This document shows, piece by piece, positions 42,456 to 51,529 of a stretch of 64,000 bases of DNA. The stretch is from assembly GCF_042650605.1 (NCBI RefSeq), contig NZ_JBHSBN010000013.1, positions 1 to 64,000 on the forward strand, in the 5' to 3' direction. The stretch is from Micromonospora_J zhanjiangensis. GTDB taxonomy: Bacteria; Actinomycetota; Actinomycetes; Mycobacteriales; Micromonosporaceae. Position numbers and translations under genes: made by a program. Each line of letters opens with the position of its first letter. Within the stretch, counting starts at the first letter, position 1. Under the pieces are notes generated by a model, which saw only the letters and a program-made list of their open reading frames with translations, did not search any database and was not told the DNA's origin.

Positions 42456-43406
42456 GTGGGATCCGACCACGCCATCACCGCCGACGGACTACGCAAGAGG
42501 TACGCCGGATCACCGGCCCTCGACGGCTTCGACCTCCAGGTCGGGGCGGGCACCATCCACGGGCTGCTCGGCCCGAACGGGGCGGGCAAGAGCACCGCGG
42601 TCAAGGCGCTCGCCACCCTGATCGACCTCGACGCCGGGGTGGCCCGGATCGACGGCTTCGACGTCCGTACCCGGCCGGGGGAGGTGCGCCGGCGGATCGG
42701 CCTGGTCGGCCAGCACCCGGCCGTCGACGAGATCCTGGGCGGCCGGCAGAACCTGGTGATGTTCGGCCGCCTGTACGGCCTGAACAAGACCGACGCCCGG
42801 AGCCGCGCCGCCGAACTGCTGGACACCTTCGGGCTCACCGCGGTGGCCGAGCGGGCCGTCGGCACGTACTCGGGGGGCATGCGCCGCCGGCTCGACATCG
42901 CCGCCGGTCTGATCCTGACCCCGGCGGTGCTGTTCCTGGACGAGCCGACCACCGGGCTGGACCCGCGGGCCCGTAACGAGGTCTGGGAGAGCGTCCGGGA
43001 CATCGCCGGGCGCGGCACCACGGTGCTGCTCACGACGCAGTACCTGGACGAGGCCGACCAGTTGGCGGGGCGGATCTCGGTCCTGGACCACGGCCGGGTC
43101 GTCGCCGAGGGCACCCCGGACGCGCTCAAGCGCCAGGTCGGCGGGGACCGGGTGACCGTGACCCTGCCCCGACGCGAACCGCTCGCACCGCTGGCCGAGC
43201 GGCTGGCCGCCGCCGTGGGCGCGCCGGCCGTCCCGGACGCCGAGGCGCACGCCGTCACCTTCGAGGTCGGCGCCGGGGTGGTGGCCCTGGCCGACGTGGT
43301 CCGGGCCCTGGACGCCCTGGGGATCGACCCGGAGGACCTGGTCCTGCGCCGCCCCACCCTCGACGAGGTGTTCCTCACCCTGACCGACAAGGAGCCAGTC
43401 CGATGA
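42456..43406 (+). CDS. DrrA-type ABC exporter ATPase
   Basis: This is a 316-residue daunorubicin-resistance-type ATPase with Walker A GPNGAGKST, signature YSGGMRRRLDIAAGL, Walker B VLFLDEPTTGLDPR, H-loop LLTTQYLDEAD and the DrrA C-terminal domain ending RRPTLDEVFLTLTD. With the ABC-2 permease it would pump a hydrophobic drug or lipid outwards. GTG 42456 is chosen for its AGGAG RBS; an upstream ATG at 42402 lacks one. The permease ATG overlaps the stop (ATGA). Confidence 0.93.
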   Translation: MGSDHAITADGLRKRYAGSPALDGFDLQVGAGTIHGLLGPNGAGKSTAVKALATLIDLDAGVARIDGFDVRTRPGEVRRRIGLVGQHPAVDEILGGRQNLVMFGRLYGLNKTDARSRAAELLDTFGLTAVAERAVGTYSGGMRRRLDIAAGLILTPAVLFLDEPTTGLDPRARNEVWESVRDIAGRGTTVLLTTQYLDEADQLAGRISVLDHGRVVAEGTPDALKRQVGGDRVTVTLPRREPLAPLAERLAAAVGAPAVPDAEAHAVTFEVGAGVVALADVVRALDALGIDPEDLVLRRPTLDEVFLTLTDKEPVR

Positions 43407-44185
43407 CCACCACCCTGCGCGCCGGCTGGGTGATCACCCAGCGGGAGTTGGCCCACTGGGTACGGCAGCCGTGGACCCCGATCTTCGGACTGCTGTTCAC
43501 GATCATGTTGTTGCTGGTCTTCGGCTTCCTCTTCGGCGGGGCCATCACGGTGCCGGGCGGCGGTGACTACATCGCCTTCCTGCTGCCCGGCATGCTGGCG
43601 CTGAGCATGATGTTCGGCGTCGAGAGCACGGCCACGGCGATGGCGAACGACGCCCGCCGGGGGATCACCGACCGGTTCCGTTCGCTGCCGATCGGCAGCG
43701 CGTCGGTGTCCCTGGGCCGGGTGGGCGCCGACCTGGCCACCTCGGCCGTGGAACTGCTCGTCCTGCTGGTCGGCGGGCTGGCGATCGGCTGGCGGATCTC
43801 GGCCGGCCCCGGCTCCGTGCTGCTGGCCGTGTTCCTGCTGCTGTTCCTGCGGTTCGCCGTGCTGTGGATCGGCATCTTCGTGGGGCTGTCGTTCCGGGGC
43901 GACGGGGCGACCATGGCGGTGCAGGTGCTGGTGTGGCCGATCGGCTTCCTCTCCACCGCGATCGTGTCGGCCGAGACGATGCCCGGCTGGCTCGGCGCGA
44001 TCGCCGCGTGGAACCCGCTGTCCGCCACGGCGACCGCCGCCCGGCAACTCTTCGGCAACCCGACCGGGATCACCGACGGGCCGCTGGCCGACGGCGCGGT
44101 CTGGCTGGCCCTCGGCTGGCCGGTGCTGCTCGTGGCGGTGTTCCTGCCGCTGTCCGCCCGGGCGTACCGGAAACTGCGCGGGTGA
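43403..44185 (+). CDS. DrrB-type ABC-2 permease
   Basis: This is a 260-residue ABC-2 permease with six TM helices, an N-terminal cytosolic Q-rich helix (GWVITQRELAHWVRQPW) and the family motif RRGITDRFRSLPI near residue 90. It forms the membrane part of the exporter with the preceding ATPase, to which it is coupled by an ATGA overlap. Substrate unknown; antibiotics and glycolipids are typical. Confidence 0.92.
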   Translation: MTTTLRAGWVITQRELAHWVRQPWTPIFGLLFTIMLLLVFGFLFGGAITVPGGGDYIAFLLPGMLALSMMFGVESTATAMANDARRGITDRFRSLPIGSASVSLGRVGADLATSAVELLVLLVGGLAIGWRISAGPGSVLLAVFLLLFLRFAVLWIGIFVGLSFRGDGATMAVQVLVWPIGFLSTAIVSAETMPGWLGAIAAWNPLSATATAARQLFGNPTGITDGPLADGAVWLALGWPVLLVAVFLPLSARAYRKLRG

Positions 44186-44193
44186 CCGGTCCG

Positions 44194-44224
44194 CGGCGCC
44201 TGTCCGGTCCGCCGGCAGGCGCCG
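44194..44224. terminator. Hairpin after the DrrAB-type genes
   Basis: CGGCGCCTG (44194-44202) and CAGGCGCCG (44216-44224) are perfect 9-bp complements with a 13-nt loop, starting 9 nt after the permease stop. No T-tract follows. It probably ends the exporter transcript before the dnaE2 promoter. Confidence 0.6.
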
Positions 44225-44294
44225 TGGGCTGCGGAAACAGTGCCGGGTGGGTGGCCCGTCGAGGGTCGGGGACCGGTAGGGTCGGACGCGATTA

Positions 44295-44306
44295 GAACTC
44301 ACGTTC
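44295..44306 (+). promoter_or_regulatory. LexA (SOS) box upstream of dnaE2
   Basis: GAACTCACGTTC is a perfect GAAC-N4-GTTC operator, flanked by TTA and GAC. It lies 19 bp before the dnaE2 ATG and just downstream of a -10-like TAGGGT (44277-44282), so LexA would block the start of transcription. Confidence 0.88.
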
Positions 44307-44325
44307 GACTGGCGGGGGCGCGGCG

Positions 44326-47300
44326 ATGGGTGTGCACGGTCCGGCGGTGCCGTACGCGGAGCTGCACGCGCACAGCAACTTCAGCTTCCTCGACGGCGCC
44401 AGCCACCCGGAGGAACTGGCCGAGGAGGCGGCCCGGCTCGGGCTGACCGCGCTCGCCCTCACCGACCACGACGGGTTCTACGGCGTGGTGCGGTTCGCCG
44501 AGGCCGCCCGGGCGGTGGACCTGCCCACCGTGTTCGGCGCCGAACTGTCGCTCGGCCTGCCCGGCCCGCAGAACGGCGAGCCGGATCCGCGCGGCACCCA
44601 CCTGTTGGTGCTGGCGCGCGGCGGGGCCGGCTACGCCCGGCTGGCCCGCACCATCGCCCGGGCCCACCTGCGCGGCGGGCAGAAGGGTCGACCGGTCTAC
44701 GGGGAACTGGACGAGGTGGCCGCCGAGCTGCGCGACCACGTCCTGGTGCTGACCGGGTGCCGCAAGGGTGCCGTACCGGCGGCGCTGCGTACCGGCGGGG
44801 TGGCCGCGGCGGCCCGCGAGCTGGACCGGCTGACGGCGCTGTTCGGCGCGGACGCCGTGGCGGTGGAACTCACCGACCACGGCGACCCGGCCGACGGCGA
44901 CCGCAACGACGCGCTCGCCGAGCTGGCGGCCGCCGCCGGCCTGCCCACCGTGGCGACCACCAACGCGCACTACGCCACCCCGTCCCGGCGCCGGCTGGCC
45001 ACCGTGCTGGCGGCGGTCCGGGCCCGGCGCGGGCTGGACGAGATCGACGGCTGGCTGCCCGCCGCGGCCACCGCCCACCTGCGCGGCGGCGCGGAGCTGG
45101 CGGCCCGGTTCGCGGCCCACCCGGGCGCGGTCGCCCGGGCTGCGGAGTTCGGCGCCGACCTCGCCTTCGACCTGCAGCTGGTGGCCCCCGAACTGCCCGC
45201 CCACGAGGTGCCGCCCGGGCACACCGAGATGAGCTGGCTGCGTGAGCTGACCATGCGCGGCGCGCTGGAACGGTACGGCCCCCGCGAGGCCCATCCGCAG
45301 GCGTACCGGCAGCTCGACCACGAGCTGAGGATGATCGAGGAGTTGGGTTTCCCCGGCTACTTCCTGGTGGTCCACGACCTGGTGACGTTCTGCCGGCGCA
45401 ACGACATCTACTGCCAGGGCCGGGGTTCGGCGGCCAACTCCGCGGTCTGCTACGCGCTGCGGGTCACCAACGTCGACGCGGTCCGGCACAACCTGCTCTT
45501 CGAACGGTTCCTCGCCCCCGAGCGGGACGGCCCGCCGGACATCGACGTGGACATCGAGTCCGACCGTCGGGAGGAGGTCATCCAGTACGTCTACCGGCGG
45601 TACGGCCGGGAGCACACCGCGCAGGTCGCCAACGTCATCTCCTACCGGCCCCGGTCGGCGGTCCGGGACGTGGCCAAGGCGTTCGGCTTCTCGCCGGGCC
45701 AGCAGGACGCCTGGAGCAAGCAGATCGACCGGTGGGGCTCGGTGGCGGCGGTCGACGTGGAGGGGATCCCCGAGCAGGTCGTCGCGTACGCCAACGAACT
45801 CCAGACGTTTCCCCGGCACCTGGGCATCCACTCCGGCGGCATGGTGATCTGCGACCGGCCGGTGATCGAGGTGTGCCCGGTCGAGTGGGGGCGGATGCCC
45901 GGGCGCACCGTCCTGCAGTGGGACAAGGACGACTGCGCGGCCGCCGGGCTGGTCAAGTTCGACCTGCTCGGCCTGGGCATGCTCTCCGCGCTGCACTACG
46001 CGTACGACATGATCGGGTCCACCCTGGACCTGAGCGCGATGTCGCTGGACGACCCCGAGGTGTACGACATGCTGTGCCGGGCCGACTCGGTGGGCGTGTT
46101 CCAGGTGGAGAGCCGGGCCCAGATGGCCACCCTGCCCCGGCTCCGGCCACGGGAGTTCTACGACCTGGTGGTCGAGGTGGCGCTGATCCGGCCGGGCCCG
46201 ATCCAGGGCGGTTCGGTGCACCCGTACATCCGGCGCAAGAACGGCCTGGAACCGGTCGAGTTCGCCCACCCGCTGATGCGCAACGCCCTGGAGAAGACGC
46301 TGGGTGTCCCGCTGTTCCAGGAGCAGCTGATGCAGCTGGCCATCGACCTGGCCGGGTTCGACGCCGGCGGCGCCGACCAGTTGCGCCGGGCGATGGGCGC
46401 GAAACGGTCGGCCGAGCGGATGGCGCGGATCTCCGACCGGCTCTACGCCGGGATGGCCGAGCGGGGGATCACCGGGGCGCTCGCCGACGACGTGCACCTG
46501 AAGCTCTCCTCGTTCGCCAACTACGGCTTCCCGGAGAGCCACGCGATGAGCTTCGCGTACCTGGTCTACGCCAGCTCCTGGCTCAAGCGCTACCATCCCG
46601 GGCCGTTCCTGGCCGCGCTGCTCAACGCCCAGCCGATGGGCTTCTACTCGCCGCAGACCCTGGTCGACGACGCCCGCCGGCACGGCGTCGAGGTACGCCG
46701 GCCGGACATCAACGCCAGCGGCGCCAAGGCGGTCCTGGAGTCCACCCCGGACACCCGGTGGGGCAGCCTGCCCGGTGAACCGCCGCACCGGTGGGGGCTG
46801 GGCGGTCCGGCGGTGCGGCTGGGGCTGTCCGGTGTCCGTACCGTCGGTGAGGAACTGGCCGGGCGGATCGAGGCGGAACGGATCGCCGCCGGGCCGTACC
46901 GGGACATGCCGGACCTGGCCCGCCGGGTGGGACTCACCGCCGCGCAGCTGGAGGCGCTGGCCACCGCGGACGCGTTCGACTGCTTCGGGCTGACCCGGCG
47001 GGAGGCGCTCTGGGCGGCCGGCGCAGCCGCGCAGGACCGGCCGGACCGGCTACCCGGCACCGTGGCCGGGGCGACCGCACCGGCGCTGCCCGGGATGACC
47101 GAGGTGGACAAGCTGGTCGCCGACGTGTGGGCCACCGGCCTGTCGCCGGAGAGCCACCCGGCCCGGTTCGTCCGGCCGCAGCTGGACGCCCTCGGCGCGG
47201 TGCCGATCGCCCAACTGGGCCGGGTCGAGCCGGGTCGGCGGGTCCGGGTCGGTGGCATCGTGACCCACCGGCAGCGGCCGGGCACCGCGGGCGGGGTGAC

Positions 47301-47508
47301 CTTCCTCAACCTGGAGGACGAGACCGGGATGCTCAACGTGACCTGCTCGCCGGGGCTGTGGCTGCGCTACCGGAAGGTGGCCCGGACCAGCGTGGCGCTG
47401 GTGGTCCGGGGTCGGCTGGAGCGGCACGAGGGGGTCACCAACCTGACCGCCGACCGGCTCGACCAGCTCACCCCGCCGGTCAGCCCGCCGTCCCGTGACT
47501 TCCGCTGA
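44326..47508 (+). CDS. dnaE2: Error-prone DNA polymerase DnaE2 (ImuC)
   Basis: This is a 1060-residue C-family polymerase. The PHP domain opens with YAELHAHSNFSFLDGAS (metal-binding His pair). The catalytic Asp pair lies in PPDIDVDIESDRREE (about residues 403-417), the fingers and helix-hairpin-helix regions follow, and a C-terminal OB fold contains VRVGGIVTHRQRPGTAGGV. It is the active polymerase of the ImuA'-ImuB-DnaE2 mutasome, extending past lesions and causing damage-induced mutations. It is unlinked here from imuA'B (3 kb away) but shares LexA control. The ATG is at 44326; the RBS is weak. Confidence 0.95.
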   Translation: MGVHGPAVPYAELHAHSNFSFLDGASHPEELAEEAARLGLTALALTDHDGFYGVVRFAEAARAVDLPTVFGAELSLGLPGPQNGEPDPRGTHLLVLARGGAGYARLARTIARAHLRGGQKGRPVYGELDEVAAELRDHVLVLTGCRKGAVPAALRTGGVAAAARELDRLTALFGADAVAVELTDHGDPADGDRNDALAELAAAAGLPTVATTNAHYATPSRRRLATVLAAVRARRGLDEIDGWLPAAATAHLRGGAELAARFAAHPGAVARAAEFGADLAFDLQLVAPELPAHEVPPGHTEMSWLRELTMRGALERYGPREAHPQAYRQLDHELRMIEELGFPGYFLVVHDLVTFCRRNDIYCQGRGSAANSAVCYALRVTNVDAVRHNLLFERFLAPERDGPPDIDVDIESDRREEVIQYVYRRYGREHTAQVANVISYRPRSAVRDVAKAFGFSPGQQDAWSKQIDRWGSVAAVDVEGIPEQVVAYANELQTFPRHLGIHSGGMVICDRPVIEVCPVEWGRMPGRTVLQWDKDDCAAAGLVKFDLLGLGMLSALHYAYDMIGSTLDLSAMSLDDPEVYDMLCRADSVGVFQVESRAQMATLPRLRPREFYDLVVEVALIRPGPIQGGSVHPYIRRKNGLEPVEFAHPLMRNALEKTLGVPLFQEQLMQLAIDLAGFDAGGADQLRRAMGAKRSAERMARISDRLYAGMAERGITGALADDVHLKLSSFANYGFPESHAMSFAYLVYASSWLKRYHPGPFLAALLNAQPMGFYSPQTLVDDARRHGVEVRRPDINASGAKAVLESTPDTRWGSLPGEPPHRWGLGGPAVRLGLSGVRTVGEELAGRIEAERIAAGPYRDMPDLARRVGLTAAQLEALATADAFDCFGLTRREALWAAGAAAQDRPDRLPGTVAGATAPALPGMTEVDKLVADVWATGLSPESHPARFVRPQLDALGAVPIAQLGRVEPGRRVRVGGIVTHRQRPGTAGGVTFLNLEDETGMLNVTCSPGLWLRYRKVARTSVALVVRGRLERHEGVTNLTADRLDQLTPPVSPPSRDFR

Positions 47509-47552
47509 CGCCCACCGGTGCGGTGTTCCCCCGGTGGCCTAGGCTCGGCCGG

Positions 47553-48299
47553 GTGGAGCGTTCACGGAACCGGGCGGGCCCGACCGCCGGCGCGCGGACC
47601 GCGGTGGTCTGGACCCTGCTGCGCCAGGAACTCGACCGGCAGGCCGGCCGGTCGCTCACCGTGCTGGACATCGGCGGTGGCACCGGCGGGTTCGCGGTTC
47701 CGCTCGCCGAGGCGGGTCACGAGGTCACCGTCATCGACGCCAGCCCGGACGCGCTGGCCGCGCTGACCCGGCGGGCCGCCGACGCCGGGGTCGCCGCGCG
47801 GGTCCGGGCCGTGCAGGGCGATGGGGACGCGCTCGCCGGGCTCACCGAGCCGGGCGAGGCCGATCTGGTGCTCTGCCACGCGGTGCTGGAGGTGGTCGAG
47901 GACCCGGCCGGGGTGGTGGCCGCGCTGGCCACGGCCCTGCGGCCTGGCGGCGCGGCCAGCGTCTTGGTCGCCGGGCGGGCCGCCGCCGTGCTGGGCCGGG
48001 CGATGAACGGACACCTCGACCAGGCCGGCGCGCTGCTCGCCGACCCGGACGGCCGGGCCGGGCCGCGGGACAACCTGCGACGGCGCTTCGACGCCGACGG
48101 CGCCGCCGCGCTGCTCGGCGCCGCGGACCTCCGGGTGGAGCAGATCCACGGGGTACGGGTGCTGGCCGACCTGCTGCCCGCCGCGGTGGCCGACGGTGAC
48201 CCGCAGGCACTGGTGGACCTGGAGTTGGCCGTCGCGGCTCGCCCGCCGTACCGGGACATCGCCGCCCAACTGCACCTTTTCGCCCGCCGCGCGTCATGA
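47553..48299 (+). CDS. SAM-dependent methyltransferase
   Basis: This is a 248-residue class I methyltransferase. Motif I is VLDIGGGTGGFAVPLAEAG, motif II is VTVIDASPDAL and the post-motif is DLVLCHAVLEVVEDPAGVV. The fold and the substrate-binding region resemble the general Methyltransf_11/SmtA type, and the substrate cannot be inferred. GTG 47553 follows TAGGCT (47540-47545) by 7 nt, a leaderless promoter. It overlaps the next gene by 4 nt. Confidence 0.85.
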   Translation: MERSRNRAGPTAGARTAVVWTLLRQELDRQAGRSLTVLDIGGGTGGFAVPLAEAGHEVTVIDASPDALAALTRRAADAGVAARVRAVQGDGDALAGLTEPGEADLVLCHAVLEVVEDPAGVVAALATALRPGGAASVLVAGRAAAVLGRAMNGHLDQAGALLADPDGRAGPRDNLRRRFDADGAAALLGAADLRVEQIHGVRVLADLLPAAVADGDPQALVDLELAVAARPPYRDIAAQLHLFARRAS

Positions 48300-49483
48300 C
48301 CGGACCGGACGTGCCGGCCGACCCGTTCGAGCCGATCCACCCGCGGTACGACGACGCCAGCCTCTCCGACGTGCTGCCCGGCGCGTTGGCCGCGCTCGGG
48401 GTGCCCGGCGTCGCCGACCCGCTCGGGCTGGCCGACCGGCTCGCCGGAGTACGCCGGCTCGCCGTCCTGCTCGTGGACGGGCTCGGCTGGTACCAGATCC
48501 CCACCGCGGCCCCGTACGCCCCGACGCTGGCCGATCTCGCGGCCCGCGACGGACGCCCACTGACCTGCGGCTTCCCGTCCACCACCCCGACCAGCCTGGT
48601 CGGCCTGGGCACCGGGGCCCTGCCCGGCGCGCACGGCGTCCTCGGGTTCCGGGTCAACGTGCCCGGCACGGAGCGGGTGCTCACCCACATCAACTGGCCC
48701 GGCGGGGGCGCGGCCGACGACGATCCGGACCCGCGCCGCTGGCAGCCGTTGCCCACCCGGTTCGAGCAGGCGGCGGCGGCCGGCGTGGCGGTGACCGTGG
48801 CGAGCCGGCCGGAGTTCGCCCGCAGCGGGCTCACCGCGGCGGCCAACGCGGGCGGGGACTACCGCGGGGCGGCCGACCCGGACGCGCTGGCCGCCGAGAT
48901 GCTGGCCGCGCTGACCGCCGGCGACGGACCGACCCTGGTCTACGGCTACCACCCGGACCTGGACAAGCACGGCCACCTCAGCGGCGTCGACTCCGCCTCC
49001 TGGCGGGCCGCCGCCGCCGACCTGGACGGCCTGCTGGACCGGCTGGTGGAGCGGCTGCCGGCGGACGCCGCCTTGCTGGTCACGGCCGATCACGGGCAGC
49101 TCAACGTCCCCGCCGACCGGAAGGTCGACCTGGACGCCGATCCCCGGCTGCGCGCCGGGGTACGGGTGGTGGCGGGTGAGCCGCGGGTGCGCTACCTGCA
49201 CACCCGGCCCGGCGCGACGCCCGACGTGGTGGCCGCCTGGTCGGCGGTGCTCGGCGAGTCCGCCTGGGTGGGCACCCGGGCCGAGGCGGTGGCGGCCGGC
49301 TGGTTCGGCCCGGTGCCGGCGGAACACCTGGACCGGATCGGTGACGTCGTGGTGATCTGCCACGGAACGACCGCGGTGGTCGCCTCGGCGTCGGAGAACC
49401 CGCTGGAGGCCCGCCTGGTCGCCTACCACGGGTCCTGCACGGCGACCGAGATGACCATCCCACTGCTGACCGCCCGCGGCTGA
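48296..49483 (+). CDS. Alkaline phosphatase superfamily / nucleotide-pyrophosphatase-like protein
   Basis: This is a 395-residue type I phosphodiesterase-like protein. LLVDGLGWYQI gives the first metal Asp, FPSTTPTSLVGLGTG the catalytic Thr, YHPDLDKHGHLSG further metal ligands (D and H), and VTADHGQLN the last Asp-His pair. Two-zinc enzymes of this family cleave phosphodiester or pyrophosphate bonds. No signal peptide is visible. It is coupled to the methyltransferase gene by a 4-nt overlap. Confidence 0.87.
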   Translation: MTGPDVPADPFEPIHPRYDDASLSDVLPGALAALGVPGVADPLGLADRLAGVRRLAVLLVDGLGWYQIPTAAPYAPTLADLAARDGRPLTCGFPSTTPTSLVGLGTGALPGAHGVLGFRVNVPGTERVLTHINWPGGGAADDDPDPRRWQPLPTRFEQAAAAGVAVTVASRPEFARSGLTAAANAGGDYRGAADPDALAAEMLAALTAGDGPTLVYGYHPDLDKHGHLSGVDSASWRAAAADLDGLLDRLVERLPADAALLVTADHGQLNVPADRKVDLDADPRLRAGVRVVAGEPRVRYLHTRPGATPDVVAAWSAVLGESAWVGTRAEAVAAGWFGPVPAEHLDRIGDVVVICHGTTAVVASASENPLEARLVAYHGSCTATEMTIPLLTARG

Positions 49484-49567
49484 CCCCGGCCGGTCGCCCC
49501 GCGGGCTTCCACCGTGGCCGGCCCCGGCCCGCGCGGAAGCGTCGCACCCGGGGGATAGCCTGCTGGA

Positions 49568-50863
49568 ATGGGTCGCAGCCAGTCCGTTCCGCGGGGCACC
49601 GATCCGCGGTTCGGCGCGGGCGCGGACGACACCGGCTGCACCGTGCTGCACGTCGACATGGATGCCTTCTTCGCCTCGGTCGAGGTGCGTCGCCGGCCGG
49701 AGCTGGCCGGCCAGCCGGTGGTGGTCGGCGGGGTCGGCCCGCGCGGCGTGGTGACCTCGGCCAGCTACGAGGCCCGGGAGTACGGCGTACGCAGCGCGAT
49801 GCCGACCATGCGGGCCCGGGCGCTCTGCCCGCACGCGGTGTTCCTGCCGCCGGACTTCGGGCAGTACTCGGCGGCCTCCCGGGCGGTGATGGAGATCTTC
49901 CGCGGGGTGACCCCGCTGGTCGAACCGCTCTCCCTGGACGAGGCCTTCCTCGACGTGGCCGGCGCCCGCCGGCTGCTGGGCCGACCGGCGGAGATCGCCG
50001 CGCTGATCCGCGCCCGGGTCGTCGAGCAGGAGGGGCTGACCTGCTCGGTCGGCGTGGCGTCGACCAAGTTCGTGGCCAAGCTCGGCTCCACCCGGGCCAA
50101 GCCGGACGGACTGCTGGTGGTGCCCGCGGCCCGGGTTCTCGAATTCCTGCACCCGCTGCCCGTCCAGGCCCTGTGGGGGGTGGGTGACCGGGCGGCGGAG
50201 AGCCTGCGCCGGCTCGGCCTGGCCACCGTCCGGGACGTCGCCGAGGCGCCGATCGGGATGCTGCGCAACGCCGTGGGCGACGCGGCCGCCGGCCACCTGC
50301 ACGAGCTGGCCCACGGGCGGGACCCGCGCCGGGTCAGCCCGGAGCAGGTGGACAAGTCGATCGGCGCGGAGGTCACCTTCGACACCGACATCGCCGATCC
50401 GCGGGTGATCCGCCGCGCCCTGCTCGCCCTGTCCGACAAGGTCGGCACGCGGCTGCGCCGGGCCGGGCAGGTCGGCCGGACGGTGTCCATCAAGGTGCGA
50501 CTGGCCGACTTCCGCACCCTCAGCCGGTCCCGCACCCTGCCCGGGGCCACCGACGTCGCGCGTGAGGTGTTCGAGACCGCCTGGGCCCTGTTCGACGCTC
50601 TGCGACCGAGTGACCGCATCCGGCTCATCGGGGTACGGGTCGAGGGTCTCGCCGCCACCGACGCGACGCCGCGGCAGTTGACGCTCGGCGCGCCCGAGCA
50701 CGGCTGGCGGGACGCCGAGGCGGCCGCGGACGCCGCGGCCGCCCGATTCGGGCGATCAGTCGTCCGTCCGGCTAGTCTGATGGGCGGTGAGGACCCACGT
50801 CGGACCGAAAATCCGACCCGGCGGAAGGTCGTCCCGCTTTCCGACCCGCCAGCCCCCTCGTAG
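49568..50863 (+). CDS. dinB: DNA polymerase IV
   Basis: This 431-residue Y-family polymerase has intact catalytic residues: HVDMDAFFASVEVRRRP near residue 30 and SLDEAFLDVAG with the second Asp-Glu. The little-finger domain and a basic C-terminal tail follow. It bypasses minor-groove lesions and incorporates damaged nucleotides. Unlike imuA'B and dnaE2, it has no LexA box in the 84-bp upstream gap. TAGCCT (49556-49561) lies 6 nt before the ATG, a leaderless constitutive-looking promoter. Confidence 0.94.
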   Translation: MGRSQSVPRGTDPRFGAGADDTGCTVLHVDMDAFFASVEVRRRPELAGQPVVVGGVGPRGVVTSASYEAREYGVRSAMPTMRARALCPHAVFLPPDFGQYSAASRAVMEIFRGVTPLVEPLSLDEAFLDVAGARRLLGRPAEIAALIRARVVEQEGLTCSVGVASTKFVAKLGSTRAKPDGLLVVPAARVLEFLHPLPVQALWGVGDRAAESLRRLGLATVRDVAEAPIGMLRNAVGDAAAGHLHELAHGRDPRRVSPEQVDKSIGAEVTFDTDIADPRVIRRALLALSDKVGTRLRRAGQVGRTVSIKVRLADFRTLSRSRTLPGATDVAREVFETAWALFDALRPSDRIRLIGVRVEGLAATDATPRQLTLGAPEHGWRDAEAAADAAAARFGRSVVRPASLMGGEDPRRTENPTRRKVVPLSDPPAPS

Positions 50864-50943
50864 ACTTGCGGGTAAGCAGCCGGGTGGCTGTTACGGTCTG
50901 TCGGCCCGTGCGGGCCCGACCAACGTGACCGGGGAGGAGTGCC

Positions 50944-51339
50944 GTGCCGCTCTCGGAGCACGAGCAGCGGCTGTTCGAGCAGATCGAGCGGTCGCTTGCC
51001 GAGGACCCCAAATTCGCCTCGGCTGTACGTGCCAGCGACCCGCGTTTCCACGCGCGGCGTCGCCTGCTCGTCGCTGCCGGAGTGATCATCGCTGGCCTTG
51101 CCTTGGTCGTCTACGGCACGGTGAGCAAGCTGCCACCGCTCGGGGTGGCGGGCTTCGTCGTCATGCTCGCCGCGGCGGCGTTCGCGATGCAGTCGCACCG
51201 CCGGGCGCAGTCGCCCGACCTGCACGTGGTGGGCGGCACCACCAGCCGCCGCACCCGTGGCCGGGGCCGAGGACGTCGGCTATCGATGATCGACCGGCTT
51301 GAGGAGAGGTGGCGTCAGCGGCCGGAAGGCCAGCGCTGA
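50944..51339 (+). CDS. DUF3040 membrane protein
   Basis: This is a 131-residue DUF3040 protein. The conserved N-terminal motif MPLSEHEQRLFEQIERSLAE is followed by two TM helices (about 41-59 and 64-82) and a basic Arg-rich tail. Proteins of this family are conserved near the division and cell-wall cluster of actinobacteria; function is not known. GGGGAGGAG lies 6-14 nt before the GTG start. Confidence 0.9.
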   Translation: MPLSEHEQRLFEQIERSLAEDPKFASAVRASDPRFHARRRLLVAAGVIIAGLALVVYGTVSKLPPLGVAGFVVMLAAAAFAMQSHRRAQSPDLHVVGGTTSRRTRGRGRGRRLSMIDRLEERWRQRPEGQR

Positions 51340-51529
51340 CCCGATCTCTCCGCCGGACGTGGGGAACCTTTCTCCACGTCGGTGACGAGCGACCGGACCG
51401 CGCCCGGGTCGAGTCGACCGGGCCCAGTTCGGGGCCGAGGTGGCTGGATCGCGCCCGCCGAGCGCCGTGACGTCCGGGTCTCGCGCCGGAGGCGACCTGG
51501 TGCGACCGGATCGCCGAGCGGGCCCGGGT

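Noticed and set aside
47717..50701. A 994-codon minus-strand open frame opposite the methyltransferase, phosphatase-like and dinB genes
   Set aside because: Composition is His/Gly/Gln-rich with no family pattern; the plus strand carries three clear genes.
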